A stretch of 15,760 nucleotides of DNA, taken from contig JALVDQ010000051.1 in assembly GCA_027008885.1 (NCBI GenBank), forward strand, positions 1 through 15,760, in the 5' to 3' direction. Origin of the DNA: Thiotrichaceae bacterium. Its GTDB lineage: Bacteria; Pseudomonadota; Gammaproteobacteria; Thiotrichales; Thiotrichaceae. The translations under genes were made by a program, and so were the position numbers. Under the pieces are notes generated by a model, which was given only the letters and a program-made list of their open reading frames with translations, had not been told where the DNA came from and made no database searches. This document shows positions 1 to 6,075 of the stretch, one piece after another; positions within the stretch are counted from its first letter, which is position 1; each line of letters begins with the position of its first letter.

Positions 1-1993
1 CATTTGAATTATTGACTCTTCTATTGTTATTAGCGGCGATTGCCCTTGCTTTTGCGAGTTGTTGCTGTTTTCTGCGTTGTTGTTTCTGGGCTAACAACTG
101 TTGTTGCCTTCTGGCTTGTTGCTGGGCGCGTTGCTGTTGTAGTCTTCTGGCTTGTTGCCTGTTTTGTGCAAGCTGGGCAGTTGAAGTGCCTCCTGTGTTT
201 TGAGGAACTCTTGTACCAATCGTAGAGCGAGGTTTTTTGGCTGCTATACTTGCAGGTTTATGTTTGTCAGGACTGGATTTGACCAGCCGGAATACATCCC
301 CTAACGGATTTTGTGCAGGCTTGGGAAGGCGAGCAATGCGTGCAGAGGCACACGCAGCCCACCAGCAGGGATTTCTTTTGGAGAAATTTAGAATGGCACG
401 GTGCTTGGGAGCCTTTGATATGGGTTGGGAGATGTATTCCTTGGTTCCCCAGCTTCCAAACCATTGATAGGTTCTGGGTGCAGAGAAATTCACAAACAGC
501 TTTCCACCGTTTGCTTTCCAACCTCTAAAGAAGACTGTATAAGCCTGAGCCATGCGCATATCTTTATTTGCTGCGATAAAGAGTCTGGTGGGGTGTGAAT
601 TAACACTGCGACTTTTCCAGTCAACCAGATGCTGTCCGCCTTCATAGGCAATGAGGTCAACGCCAAATCGTCTTGCCATCTCCGCATTTTTACGGATGTA
701 TTTCAGAACCGATGGAATGGAATATTTTTCTTTGGGGTCGTACATCATTTTAAACAGCTGTGAAACACTGCGCGCACGCCTGGCACTTGCGGTACTGGGA
801 AAGAAGTAGGGTGCAATAGCGACGGCGTCGGTTTTTTTGTAGGCATTGCGATAGGAAAGCAGCATTTCAGATGCGCGCGTCCAGCCTGCCCAGCTTCCCA
901 TTACACGCACAATACGGGAGGTGCCGCCAAAGGTTTGCTCCCATATATCAAAAATTTGTACCGAACGCATAGAAAAGTATTTGTAGCCGGCTTTTTGCCT
1001 GTCCTCGTCAAGATGCAGACGTTGTCCCTGATCTCTTACATAGTGAGCCTGGTCAAAAATAGTGTTCCAGGCTTCATTGGTATATTCAACATAGGCTTTT
1101 AGACCGGGTTTTAGATAGCGTTTTACATATTGCGCGTAGCGGCGTACAAAATTATTGTCTGCCTTGTGTGGAATATTAAACCAGGGGTCAGCATTGAGCA
1201 TATTGGCAAGGGCTACCATGATTTCCAGGGGCGCACCACGCCTGCCTTCCTTGCCTGCCCAGGTTGCATCGTCCAGCTTTGGACGTTGTTCCCAGTGAGA
1301 GATTGGATTGCGCGTAATGCCTGACATATTCATAAAACGAATGACTTTGAAGTCCTTCATATAATTCAGATAGTCAGGATTAAAAACCAGTTTGCTGTAG
1401 TATTTTTCAAAAGGAAGATACTTTCTGCCACGACACTGTTTTGCATTATCAACACGTTTAAATCTGTTGTTTTCACAAATGCCGCCAGGCAGCAATACAC
1501 GAATATTGCGTAAATAATTAGCAGGGTTGCTGTGCTTGATGACCAGTTTGACCCGGAACTCTCTATCAGCTCCAGCCGTAATGCGGATAATATCTTTGCC
1601 TTTTTCACGGAAAATCAGTTTGGCATCATCACTGTAACTTAGTATGCCTTCGCCATCATACAAAACAGTATACAGACCTTCAGGTACTGTTCCCTTGGGC
1701 AGTTTATAAAGAAAACGTGTGCCTACCTGACCGCCGTTGAGATTTTTTGGCCAGCCATTTTTGTCATAAACAATTTTGCCTTTGGTCAACCAGGGGCGAG
1801 CTTCTTCAAATGGTAAAGACGTTTTGAAAATGTCAATGAAGGGAACGCTGGCATCATCATCCATGACTTCATTCGTATTGATTCCCATAGGAGAACGGGT
1901 ATTTGGAGCTGCCATTACGATGTCATTGATAAACAAACTAAAAAGAAAGAACGCAACGAGACATATCTTTTTATGAAATTTATTATAATTCAT
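1..1993 (-). CDS. Secreted glycoside-hydrolase-like protein, C-terminus cut by window edge
   Basis: An open frame runs from ATG at 1993 leftwards off the window, giving 664 visible codons with no stop. Residues 1-29 are a Sec signal peptide: Lys/His n-region, hydrophobic core ICLVAFFLFSLFI, and VMAA as cleavage site. The middle resembles a clan GH-A type TIM barrel. YVEYTNEAWN at 301-310 has the Asn-Glu pair (E307) typical of the acid/base on strand 4, and LIAYEGGQHL places E451 where the nucleophile of strand 7 would be. Related proteins are often labelled cellulose-binding or putative glycosidase; substrate and activity are inferred only. From about residue 606 the protein becomes a Gln/Arg-rich tail (runs of QQ, QQQ and RR), probably an extended or coiled-coil linker to something outside the window. 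The gene stands apart from the PKS locus and probably has its own promoter at 2068-2096. A weak AAGGG lies upstream of the ATG. Confidence 0.8.
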   Translation of the reverse strand, partial: MNYNKFHKKICLVAFFLFSLFINDIVMAAPNTRSPMGINTNEVMDDDASVPFIDIFKTSLPFEEARPWLTKGKIVYDKNGWPKNLNGGQVGTRFLYKLPKGTVPEGLYTVLYDGEGILSYSDDAKLIFREKGKDIIRITAGADREFRVKLVIKHSNPANYLRNIRVLLPGGICENNRFKRVDNAKQCRGRKYLPFEKYYSKLVFNPDYLNYMKDFKVIRFMNMSGITRNPISHWEQRPKLDDATWAGKEGRRGAPLEIMVALANMLNADPWFNIPHKADNNFVRRYAQYVKRYLKPGLKAYVEYTNEAWNTIFDQAHYVRDQGQRLHLDEDRQKAGYKYFSMRSVQIFDIWEQTFGGTSRIVRVMGSWAGWTRASEMLLSYRNAYKKTDAVAIAPYFFPSTASARRARSVSQLFKMMYDPKEKYSIPSVLKYIRKNAEMARRFGVDLIAYEGGQHLVDWKSRSVNSHPTRLFIAANKDMRMAQAYTVFFRGWKANGGKLFVNFSAPRTYQWFGSWGTKEYISQPISKAPKHRAILNFSKRNPCWWAACASARIARLPKPAQNPLGDVFRLVKSSPDKHKPASIAAKKPRSTIGTRVPQNTGGTSTAQLAQNRQQARRLQQQRAQQQARRQQQLLAQKQQRRKQQQLAKARAIAANNNRRVNNSN

Positions 1994-2322
1994 TTAATTT
2001 TATAGCCCTTACTGGTTTTTATTGTGTCTTATTATTTATCAATCATCCCCATTGATATTATTAATGACGTATATGTTTCTTGTTTTTAAGTAACAACTTT
2101 AAAGTTTGTAAAATTAGCCTGTTCGTAAAAGTTGTACGTTATCCTGAAGCGGTGATTTTATTCCTATTGAAATTATCGATTCAGACTGGTGTTTATTTTT
2201 AATATACAGTAGCAAGGCTGAATATACGCTGACTGCTATATGTAAACGTAGCAAGGGGCGATGCCGCAGCAATCAACCCACCCCACTCTTTAACTTAGCC
2301 TGCTATGCTTACTACCCCATAT
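1994..2322. other. Intergenic region, 329 bp, no gene
   Basis: This AT-rich gap separates the start of the secreted protein gene from the stop of the pseudouridine synthase, both on the minus strand. Apart from the candidate promoter at 2068-2106, it has short direct repeats (GTAGCAAGG at 2209-2217 and 2248-2256; AATATAC at 2201-2207 and 2221-2227). No convincing ORF, RNA gene or strong terminator was seen. Confidence 0.6.
2068..2106 (-). promoter_or_regulatory. Candidate promoter with overlapping palindrome for the secreted protein gene
   Basis: On the minus strand TTGTTA (2096-2091) and TATACG (2073-2068) are separated by 17 bp, a passable sigma-70 pair about 75 bp before the ATG at 1993. 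The perfect 12-bp palindrome AACTTTAAAGTT at 2095-2106 touches the -35 box and could be an operator. Both are pattern matches only. Confidence 0.3.
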
Positions 2323-3291
2323 TTATTTTTTATATCCGCATTTGCCTTCCGGATTCGGCGGATTGCAGGCAGCATTTTCCAGATTTAGAGTCTGTAAACT
2401 GCAAAAGTTCCAGAGTTCTCCCGAAATGGGGTCGCTAAATTCAAGAGATTTTGCCAGCAGTTGCAGTGGTTTATCATAATTTTCACCCTTGCAGGGCAGC
2501 AGTTTGGGGTAGAAAGGATCATTTAGAATAGGAATGCCGAGTGACATCATGTGAACCCGAAGTTGATGCTGCTTTCCTGTAACAGGCTTTAACTGATATT
2601 TACTTAACTGACCTCGTGTTTCGATGACATCCAGTGTCGTTTCTGAATTTATTTCGCCTTGCTGTTCTTTCATCAGAAAGAAGGGCTCGCCTTTTACCAG
2701 TCTGCTTCTATGGGTAATGGGAAACTTCAGGCTGGATGATGCAGCGATTGCTTCATAGACTTTTTTTACCTGCCTTTTTTGAAAGAGCGTCTGATAGATG
2801 CCTCGTACCTTGCTATTGCAGGTGAAAATCACAATTCCGGCGGTTTCCCGATCGAGGCGATGCACCGGGCTTATCTGTTCATTTTGGTAGTGATGTTTAA
2901 GGCGCGCCAGCAGACTTTCGCGTACATAACGCCCTGTTGGTGTGACCGGAATAAAATGTGGCTTATCGACAACAATGATATTTTCATTCTTGAACAGTAT
3001 TTTCTCTTTAAAGGGAATTTTCGGTTCATCCGGAATTTCACGGTAGTAGAACAAAAACATTTCACCCTGATAGGGGCTTGAACGATGAAAGGGAATGCCT
3101 TCCTGATTGACAATATCACCCCGTTGCATACGCTCTTCAAGAACATCCGGGGGGATAAAAGGAAAACGCTGTTGCAGAAAGTCCAGAATGGTTTCCCAGT
3201 TCTGATCTGTTTTTTTAGGTAGCCACACGCGACTTGCGGATACACCCTGGCGCATTGCCAGCGGTGATTTGAGTTTTTCTTTTTTTGCCAT
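2323..3291 (-). CDS. RluA-family pseudouridine synthase
   Basis: This 322-residue protein should isomerise uridine to pseudouridine in structured RNA (rRNA or tRNA) in the cytoplasm. The signature HRLDRETAG is at 144-152, with D147 as the catalytic aspartate that all pseudouridine synthases need. The segment before it, IIVVDKPHFIPVTPTG (105-120), is the usual RluA-family VDKP strand. The N-terminal 30-90 residues look like a small S4-type RNA-binding region (LEERMQRGDIVNQEG). GKQHQLRVHMMSLGIPILND later in the protein is the conserved RluA C-terminal motif. It lacks features that would let me choose between RluA, RluC and RluD specificity, so no symbol is given. No clear Shine-Dalgarno precedes the ATG. 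It is a housekeeping gene, separated from the P450 by a terminator and repeats, and I see no link to polyketide biosynthesis. Confidence 0.92.
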   Translation of the reverse strand: MAKKEKLKSPLAMRQGVSASRVWLPKKTDQNWETILDFLQQRFPFIPPDVLEERMQRGDIVNQEGIPFHRSSPYQGEMFLFYYREIPDEPKIPFKEKILFKNENIIVVDKPHFIPVTPTGRYVRESLLARLKHHYQNEQISPVHRLDRETAGIVIFTCNSKVRGIYQTLFQKRQVKKVYEAIAASSSLKFPITHRSRLVKGEPFFLMKEQQGEINSETTLDVIETRGQLSKYQLKPVTGKQHQLRVHMMSLGIPILNDPFYPKLLPCKGENYDKPLQLLAKSLEFSDPISGELWNFCSLQTLNLENAACNPPNPEGKCGYKK

Positions 3292-3353
3292 GTATTATGC
3301 TCAGGAGTCAATATGGAAAAGCTGACGGCGATTAAAGGATCAATTTCACCGGG

Positions 3354-3407
3354 AAATATATCAAAAAAGAGGGGGATGGGGTACAGAGGACAGAGGGCAG
3401 AAGACAG
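3354..3407 (+). repeat. A/G-tract repeat copy 1 plus purine minisatellite
   Basis: Positions 3354-3382 are a diverged copy of the window's dispersed repeat: an AT stretch, AAAAAA, a G run, then ATGGGG. Directly behind it, 3383-3407 reads as CAGAGGACAG / AGGGCAG / AAGACAG, a degenerate 7-bp purine-rich tandem. The same order of parts occurs at 15583-15645. Confidence 0.7.
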
Positions 3408-3409
3408 CA

Positions 3410-3447
3410 CCGTAGCCCGTATGAAGCCTGCGGAATACGGGGATTGC
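3410..3447. repeat. REP-like palindrome
   Basis: CCCGTAT (3416-3422) and ATACGGG (3435-3441) are perfect inverted arms around a 12-base loop, inside CGTAGCCCGTATGAAGC and GCGGAATACGGGG. From memory this matches a palindrome widely scattered in gamma- and betaproteobacterial genomes (consensus near CGTAGCCCGGATGAAGC, with a GCGGAATCCGGG right half). A single copy is visible here. Confidence 0.6.
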
Positions 3448-3506
3448 ACATTGTTAATCAGTGCTCCTGTGTTTCGTTCCTCAACACAGACCACAAGCGC
3501 AATTAC

Positions 3507-3536
3507 AAAAATATATAAAAAACAGGGGGGATGGGT
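3507..3536 (+). repeat. A/G-tract repeat copy 2
   Basis: This is a 30-bp copy ending in AAAAACAGGGGGGATGGGT. That 19-mer is identical in the copies at 15583-15611 and 15656-15685. Over the full 30 bp it differs from the 15656-15685 copy by one base (position 9). It follows copy 1 in the same orientation about 150 bp downstream. Confidence 0.85.
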
Positions 3537-3552
3537 GTGCTTGTGAAAAATG

Positions 3553-3588
3553 GAGGTCGGAATCAGAAATAAATCTGATTCTGACCTC
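3553..3588 (-). terminator. Probable rho-independent terminator of the P450 gene
   Basis: Arms at 3553-3567 and 3574-3588 are 15 bp each with one mismatch, around a 6-base loop (AATAAA). Read on the minus strand, the stem lies 60 bp after the P450 stop and is followed by CATTTTTC, a short T run. It should stop P450 transcription before the repeats and the pseudouridine synthase. Confidence 0.65.
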
Positions 3589-3647
3589 AAGAGCTCTCTC
3601 CATATTTTGCCCAATAGCTCCTGAAGACAATAAAGGGCAGTTTTTAA

Positions 3648-5027
3648 CTATCTTATTTTTAGAGTCATGGGAAGTTTTCCCTTGGGGCGCAGTGTCAGCC
3701 GACACTCATGTTTTACATCGGCATCTTTGGGTAATGTCAGGCGGAAGCGTTGTGCCACAATGGCAATGGCAAGCACGGATTCGGTGATGCCAAAGCTTTT
3801 GCCGATGCAGACTCTTGGTCCGGCACTAAAGGGCAGGTAGGTGAATTTCTTTGGTTTGTCTGCGCCGGGCATAAAGCGCTCTGGCATAAAGCTGTCAGGG
3901 TTTTTCCAGAACTTTTTGTGACGTTGCACCAGCCAGGGAACGACCAGCATTAAAGAACCCGCTGGTACTTTTCTGCCTCGTATCTCATCATCCTTGAGAG
4001 CTTGACGGGATAAGATCGGAACCGGCGGGTATAAACGCATTGTCTCATCAAGAATGGCACGAGTATAGTTCAATTTTTCAACATCTGCATATTCTGGTGT
4101 GCGACCACCCAGAACTTCTTCCAGTTCATCGTGCAGCTTCTTTTCTACATCAGGTGCCTGGGAAATCAGATACCATGTCCAGGCAAGTACATTGGCGGTG
4201 GTTTCATGACCTGCCATAAACAGTACAATAATTTCGTTGCGAATCTGTTCGCGTGTCATTAAGTCCTCGCCACTTTCAAGCTTGTTGGCTTTAAGCAGTT
4301 CGGCAACCATGGTGCCTTCGTGTCCGCCTTTTTCTGCCAGTGCAATAATGGCATCAACGGCATTATGAATGGTTTTACCTGCGACCTTTGCCTTGCCAAT
4401 TTTGGCATTTACGTTTGGCATCCAGTCGGGTAATCCCAGAAAATTGGAAAGTGCCATTTGTTTGACAACTGCCTGATAGTCTGCAAAGGCACTTACTACG
4501 GCTTCACTGTTTTCTGCGCCCAGTTTTTCACCAAAGAGGGTGCGGGCGATAATTTCAGCCGCCAGTTTTGCCATTTCAGTATGTGCTTCAATGGTTGCGC
4601 CATCCCCCTGGGCTTGCCAGTTGTCAGCCATTTCTGTGATGGTTGAAACCATGGTTTTGCTGTACATCTGGATATGTGCATTGTCAAACATGGGTGTTTG
4701 AATCCTGCGTCTTGAAGCCCAGGTTTTGCCATCACTGATAAAAAGACCGTCCCCCAGAAGTGGTTCGAGCGCACGCCGCATCTGCGGGCTCTTGCGTTCA
4801 TAATTATCTTTATTTTCAACCAGTACATAGCGAATAATATCAGGTGAATTAGCTACAAATACATGCTGTTTGAGTATCTTTTGAGACATAAACTCGTCTG
4901 AAAAGGCATCCTCGTCCCACATGGATAACAGATCTTTGCGTGCATAATAAAGTGCTTGAAAAGGATTGATTTCTTTTTTGTGTCTTTTAGGATAAGGCGG
5001 GATAAAAGCTGTCATATTTTCTTCCAT
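3648..5027 (-). CDS. Cytochrome P450 monooxygenase
   Basis: This 459-residue soluble P450 has all hallmark motifs: AGHETT in the oxygen-binding I helix (272-277), the ExxR pair E328/R331 in ETMR, PERF (382-385), and the heme loop FSAGPRVCIG (400-409) with C407 as axial thiolate. There is no fused reductase, so it needs ferredoxin and reductase partners from elsewhere. No membrane anchor is visible. ATG at 5027 gives the longest protein. A second in-frame ATG at 5015 is preceded by GGAAG at ideal spacing and may be the true start, losing four residues (MEEN). The gene is divergent from the regulator/PKS block, and the terminator at 3553-3588 closes its transcript. By position it is a candidate for hydroxylating the polyketide or the aminoketone. 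The heme-loop style recalls fatty-acid-type P450s, but the CYP family cannot be assigned by eye. Confidence 0.95.
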   Translation of the reverse strand: MEENMTAFIPPYPKRHKKEINPFQALYYARKDLLSMWDEDAFSDEFMSQKILKQHVFVANSPDIIRYVLVENKDNYERKSPQMRRALEPLLGDGLFISDGKTWASRRRIQTPMFDNAHIQMYSKTMVSTITEMADNWQAQGDGATIEAHTEMAKLAAEIIARTLFGEKLGAENSEAVVSAFADYQAVVKQMALSNFLGLPDWMPNVNAKIGKAKVAGKTIHNAVDAIIALAEKGGHEGTMVAELLKANKLESGEDLMTREQIRNEIIVLFMAGHETTANVLAWTWYLISQAPDVEKKLHDELEEVLGGRTPEYADVEKLNYTRAILDETMRLYPPVPILSRQALKDDEIRGRKVPAGSLMLVVPWLVQRHKKFWKNPDSFMPERFMPGADKPKKFTYLPFSAGPRVCIGKSFGITESVLAIAIVAQRFRLTLPKDADVKHECRLTLRPKGKLPMTLKIR

Positions 5028-5054
5028 AAGTTGTTACTTGTATTTTAAGTAATT

Positions 5055-5060
5055 ATTATA
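5055..5060 (-). promoter_or_regulatory. Candidate -10 box for the P450 gene
   Basis: TATAAT read on the minus strand lies 28 bp before the ATG at 5027 and 40 bp before the better-spaced ATG at 5015. No good -35 box sits 16-18 bp upstream, so the promoter may need an activator. Confidence 0.35.
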
Positions 5061-5114
5061 CATACCTGAGCAAAATAAAGATTTTAGCATAGCTATTCCT
5101 TGTCAGTTTTGATC

Positions 5115-5194
5115 TAGAACCTGTCTGAATATAAAAATTGACAAAAATCCGGTTAAATTCAGCTTCTTCGCAGTAGCTTCCCGGAGAGGTTCTA
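5115..5194. mobile_element. Short MITE-like element (80 bp)
   Basis: Terminal inverted repeats TAGAACCT (5115-5122) and AGGTTCTA (5187-5194) are perfect, and similarity extends further inwards (CTGTCTG against CTCTCCG). The interior, ATTGACAAAAATCC then CAGCTTCTTCGCAGTAGC, is clearly related to the right half of the 161-bp element at 15415-15575. This looks like an internally shortened relative. It encodes nothing and sits between the divergent P450 and regulator genes, so it may affect their promoters. TA is present at both outer ends. Confidence 0.6.
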
Positions 5195-5236
5195 ACTTCT
5201 GTCAGAACTATGGTGGACTTTGTCGTAAAATCTTTC

Positions 5237-5265
5237 TTTGTAAATATAGATCAAGTACATATATT
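5237..5265 (+). promoter_or_regulatory. Candidate sigma-70 promoter for the LuxR-type regulator
   Basis: TTTGTA (5237-5242) and TATATT (5260-5265) are 17 bp apart on the plus strand. A start near 5272 would give a leader of about 110 nt that includes the hairpin at 5320-5340. Pattern match only. Confidence 0.3.
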
Positions 5266-5319
5266 CCGGCAAAAGCTATAATTACCAGCGTCATAATAGA
5301 AATTTAATGATTTAAAGAC

Positions 5320-5340
5320 AATCAACCCAGGGGGTTGATT
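5320..5340 (+). promoter_or_regulatory. Perfect 9-bp inverted repeat upstream of the regulator gene
   Basis: AATCAACCC (5320-5328) and GGGTTGATT (5332-5340) flank a 3-base loop, followed by TTATAACTTTT. No gene in the window ends just upstream on the plus strand, so an operator or 5'-leader hairpin for the gene at 5384 is more likely than a terminator. The shape alone would also fit an attenuator. Confidence 0.5.
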
Positions 5341-5350
5341 TTATAACTTT

Positions 5351-5365
5351 TATTGGATTACTGGC
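5351..5365 (+). promoter_or_regulatory. Putative operator shared with the PKS upstream region
   Basis: TATTGGATTACTGGC lies 19 bp before the regulator ATG. A close match, TACTGGATTACACTGGC, occurs at 5915-5931 before the PKS, differing by one substitution and a 2-base insertion. Sharing between an autogenous regulator and its target is plausible but untested. Confidence 0.35.
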
Positions 5366-5383
5366 GATATACCGGGTCAAAAT

Positions 5384-5905
5384 ATGAATACTGTTTTGGA
5401 TACTGCTTTGGTCGATAATGATTTGGGGGTTTGTGTAAAAGATTCTGAGGGTAAGGTGTTGCAGCAAAACAAGCTTTGTCTTGAAATTTGTGGCAATTGT
5501 CTGGGAAAGGTATGCAATGTCGCCTGTATGGAGTTATACGCAAAAGATAATACAAAGCAATGGAATAAGTGGGGGAGTCATGTGTATAAAAACAGTTATG
5601 CGCATAACGGCTTTTATGATATTACCCTGCTTTGCAGTCATACTCACATGATTACTTTTTTACAGCCTCTGGAAGAAAAGTACAGGAAAGCAATCGAGTA
5701 TTACAAAAAGGGAATTGATTTGACTAAAAGGGAAATGGAGATATTATCTTATATTATTCAGGGGGCTTCCAATTCTGAAATATGTGATAAAATCTCAGTT
5801 TCCCGGGCGACTATCAGGACACATTTGAATAATGTTTACAAGAAAGCGAATGAAATGGGTCTGGAACTTAAATATTTGCCCAAAAAAAGGATGAGATTAG
5901 GATAA
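5384..5905 (+). CDS. LuxR-type transcriptional regulator with Cys-rich PAS-like sensor
   Basis: This 173-residue protein has a LuxR/NarL-type helix-turn-helix at about 113-157: LTKREMEILSYIIQG, SNSEICDKISVSRATIRTHL, NNVYKKA. The N-terminal 95 residues start like a PAS fold (ALVDNDLGVCVKDSEGKVLQQN). They carry a cluster of cysteines, C32-x3-C36-x2-C39-x4-C44-x3-C48, plus C17 and C84. There is no receiver domain and no recognisable acyl-homoserine-lactone domain, so this is neither a two-component regulator nor a standard quorum LuxR. The cysteines suggest metal, iron-sulfur or redox sensing, which is inference. It lies 170 bp upstream of the PKS on the same strand and is the likely pathway regulator. 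A TGGATTAC-TGGC motif occurs before both this gene and the PKS. The Shine-Dalgarno is weak (GGG 8 bp before the ATG). Confidence 0.85.
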   Translation: MNTVLDTALVDNDLGVCVKDSEGKVLQQNKLCLEICGNCLGKVCNVACMELYAKDNTKQWNKWGSHVYKNSYAHNGFYDITLLCSHTHMITFLQPLEEKYRKAIEYYKKGIDLTKREMEILSYIIQGASNSEICDKISVSRATIRTHLNNVYKKANEMGLELKYLPKKRMRLG

Positions 5906-5914
5906 CATCGAAAA

Positions 5915-5964
5915 TACTGGATTACACTGGCTTATAATGTCGTTTACACTGGGTTATAGGATCG
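5915..5964 (+). promoter_or_regulatory. Tandem 22-bp motif upstream of the PKS (candidate activator site/promoter)
   Basis: TTACACTGGCTTATAATGT (from 5922) is followed exactly 22 bp later by TTACACTGGGTTATAGGAT (from 5944), with 17 of 21 aligned bases the same. Twenty-two bp is about two helical turns, as expected for two bound regulator dimers on one DNA face. The first unit contains a perfect TATAAT (5933-5938) without a good -35 box, which would suit an activated promoter. Confidence 0.4.
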
Positions 5965-6002
5965 CTGTATTTCGCAGATTTTAATGCTTGTTTTAGTCTT
6001 GA

Positions 6003-6028
6003 AGCAACTTGGAGCAACTTGGAGCAAC
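6003..6028 (+). repeat. 10-bp tandem repeat in the PKS leader
   Basis: AGCAACTTGG occurs at 6003-6012 and 6013-6022, followed by a partial AGCAAC at 6023-6028. It lies about 50 bp before the PKS start codon, in the probable untranslated leader. Function unknown. Confidence 0.7.
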
Positions 6029-6075
6029 GAGTATAAATACAAAAATTTTTAGCCAGGAGAGTTTTAAGGTAGAAT

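Larger units (their letters stand above)
3292..3647. other. Gene-free interval made of small dispersed repeats
   Basis: The 356 bp between the pseudouridine synthase start and the P450 stop contain, from left to right: an A/G-tract repeat, a purine-rich CAGAGGACAG minisatellite, a REP-like palindrome, a second A/G-tract repeat and a long hairpin. Short ORFs crossing it on both strands have repeat-derived sequence and were not accepted as genes. Confidence 0.75.

Noticed and set aside
12..203. Small plus-strand ORF encoding a very cysteine-rich peptide
   Set aside because: It is the antisense of CAA/CAG-rich codons in the tail of the secreted protein gene. The cysteines come from TGC/TGT read opposite glutamine codons, and it has no ribosome site.
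2268..2335. Possible sixth, reversed copy of the A/G-tract repeat (AATCAACCCACCCC; ACTACCCC followed by TTTTTTATAT)
   Set aside because: Only short fragments match, with several gaps; chance similarity in C/T-rich DNA is as likely.
2871..3614. 247-codon minus-strand ORF overlapping the pseudouridine synthase
   Set aside because: Its C-terminal part is an out-of-frame reading of the RluA-family gene and its N-terminal part translates the intergenic repeats. No domain is recognisable.
3461..3787. 108-codon plus-strand ORF between the repeats and the P450 end
   Set aside because: It crosses the terminator hairpin and the antisense of the P450 C-terminus, with no ribosome site and no protein-like pattern.
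5138..5143. Perfect TTGACA as a -35 box
   Set aside because: It lies inside the 80-bp MITE-like element and has no -10 box 16-18 bp downstream on the plus strand.
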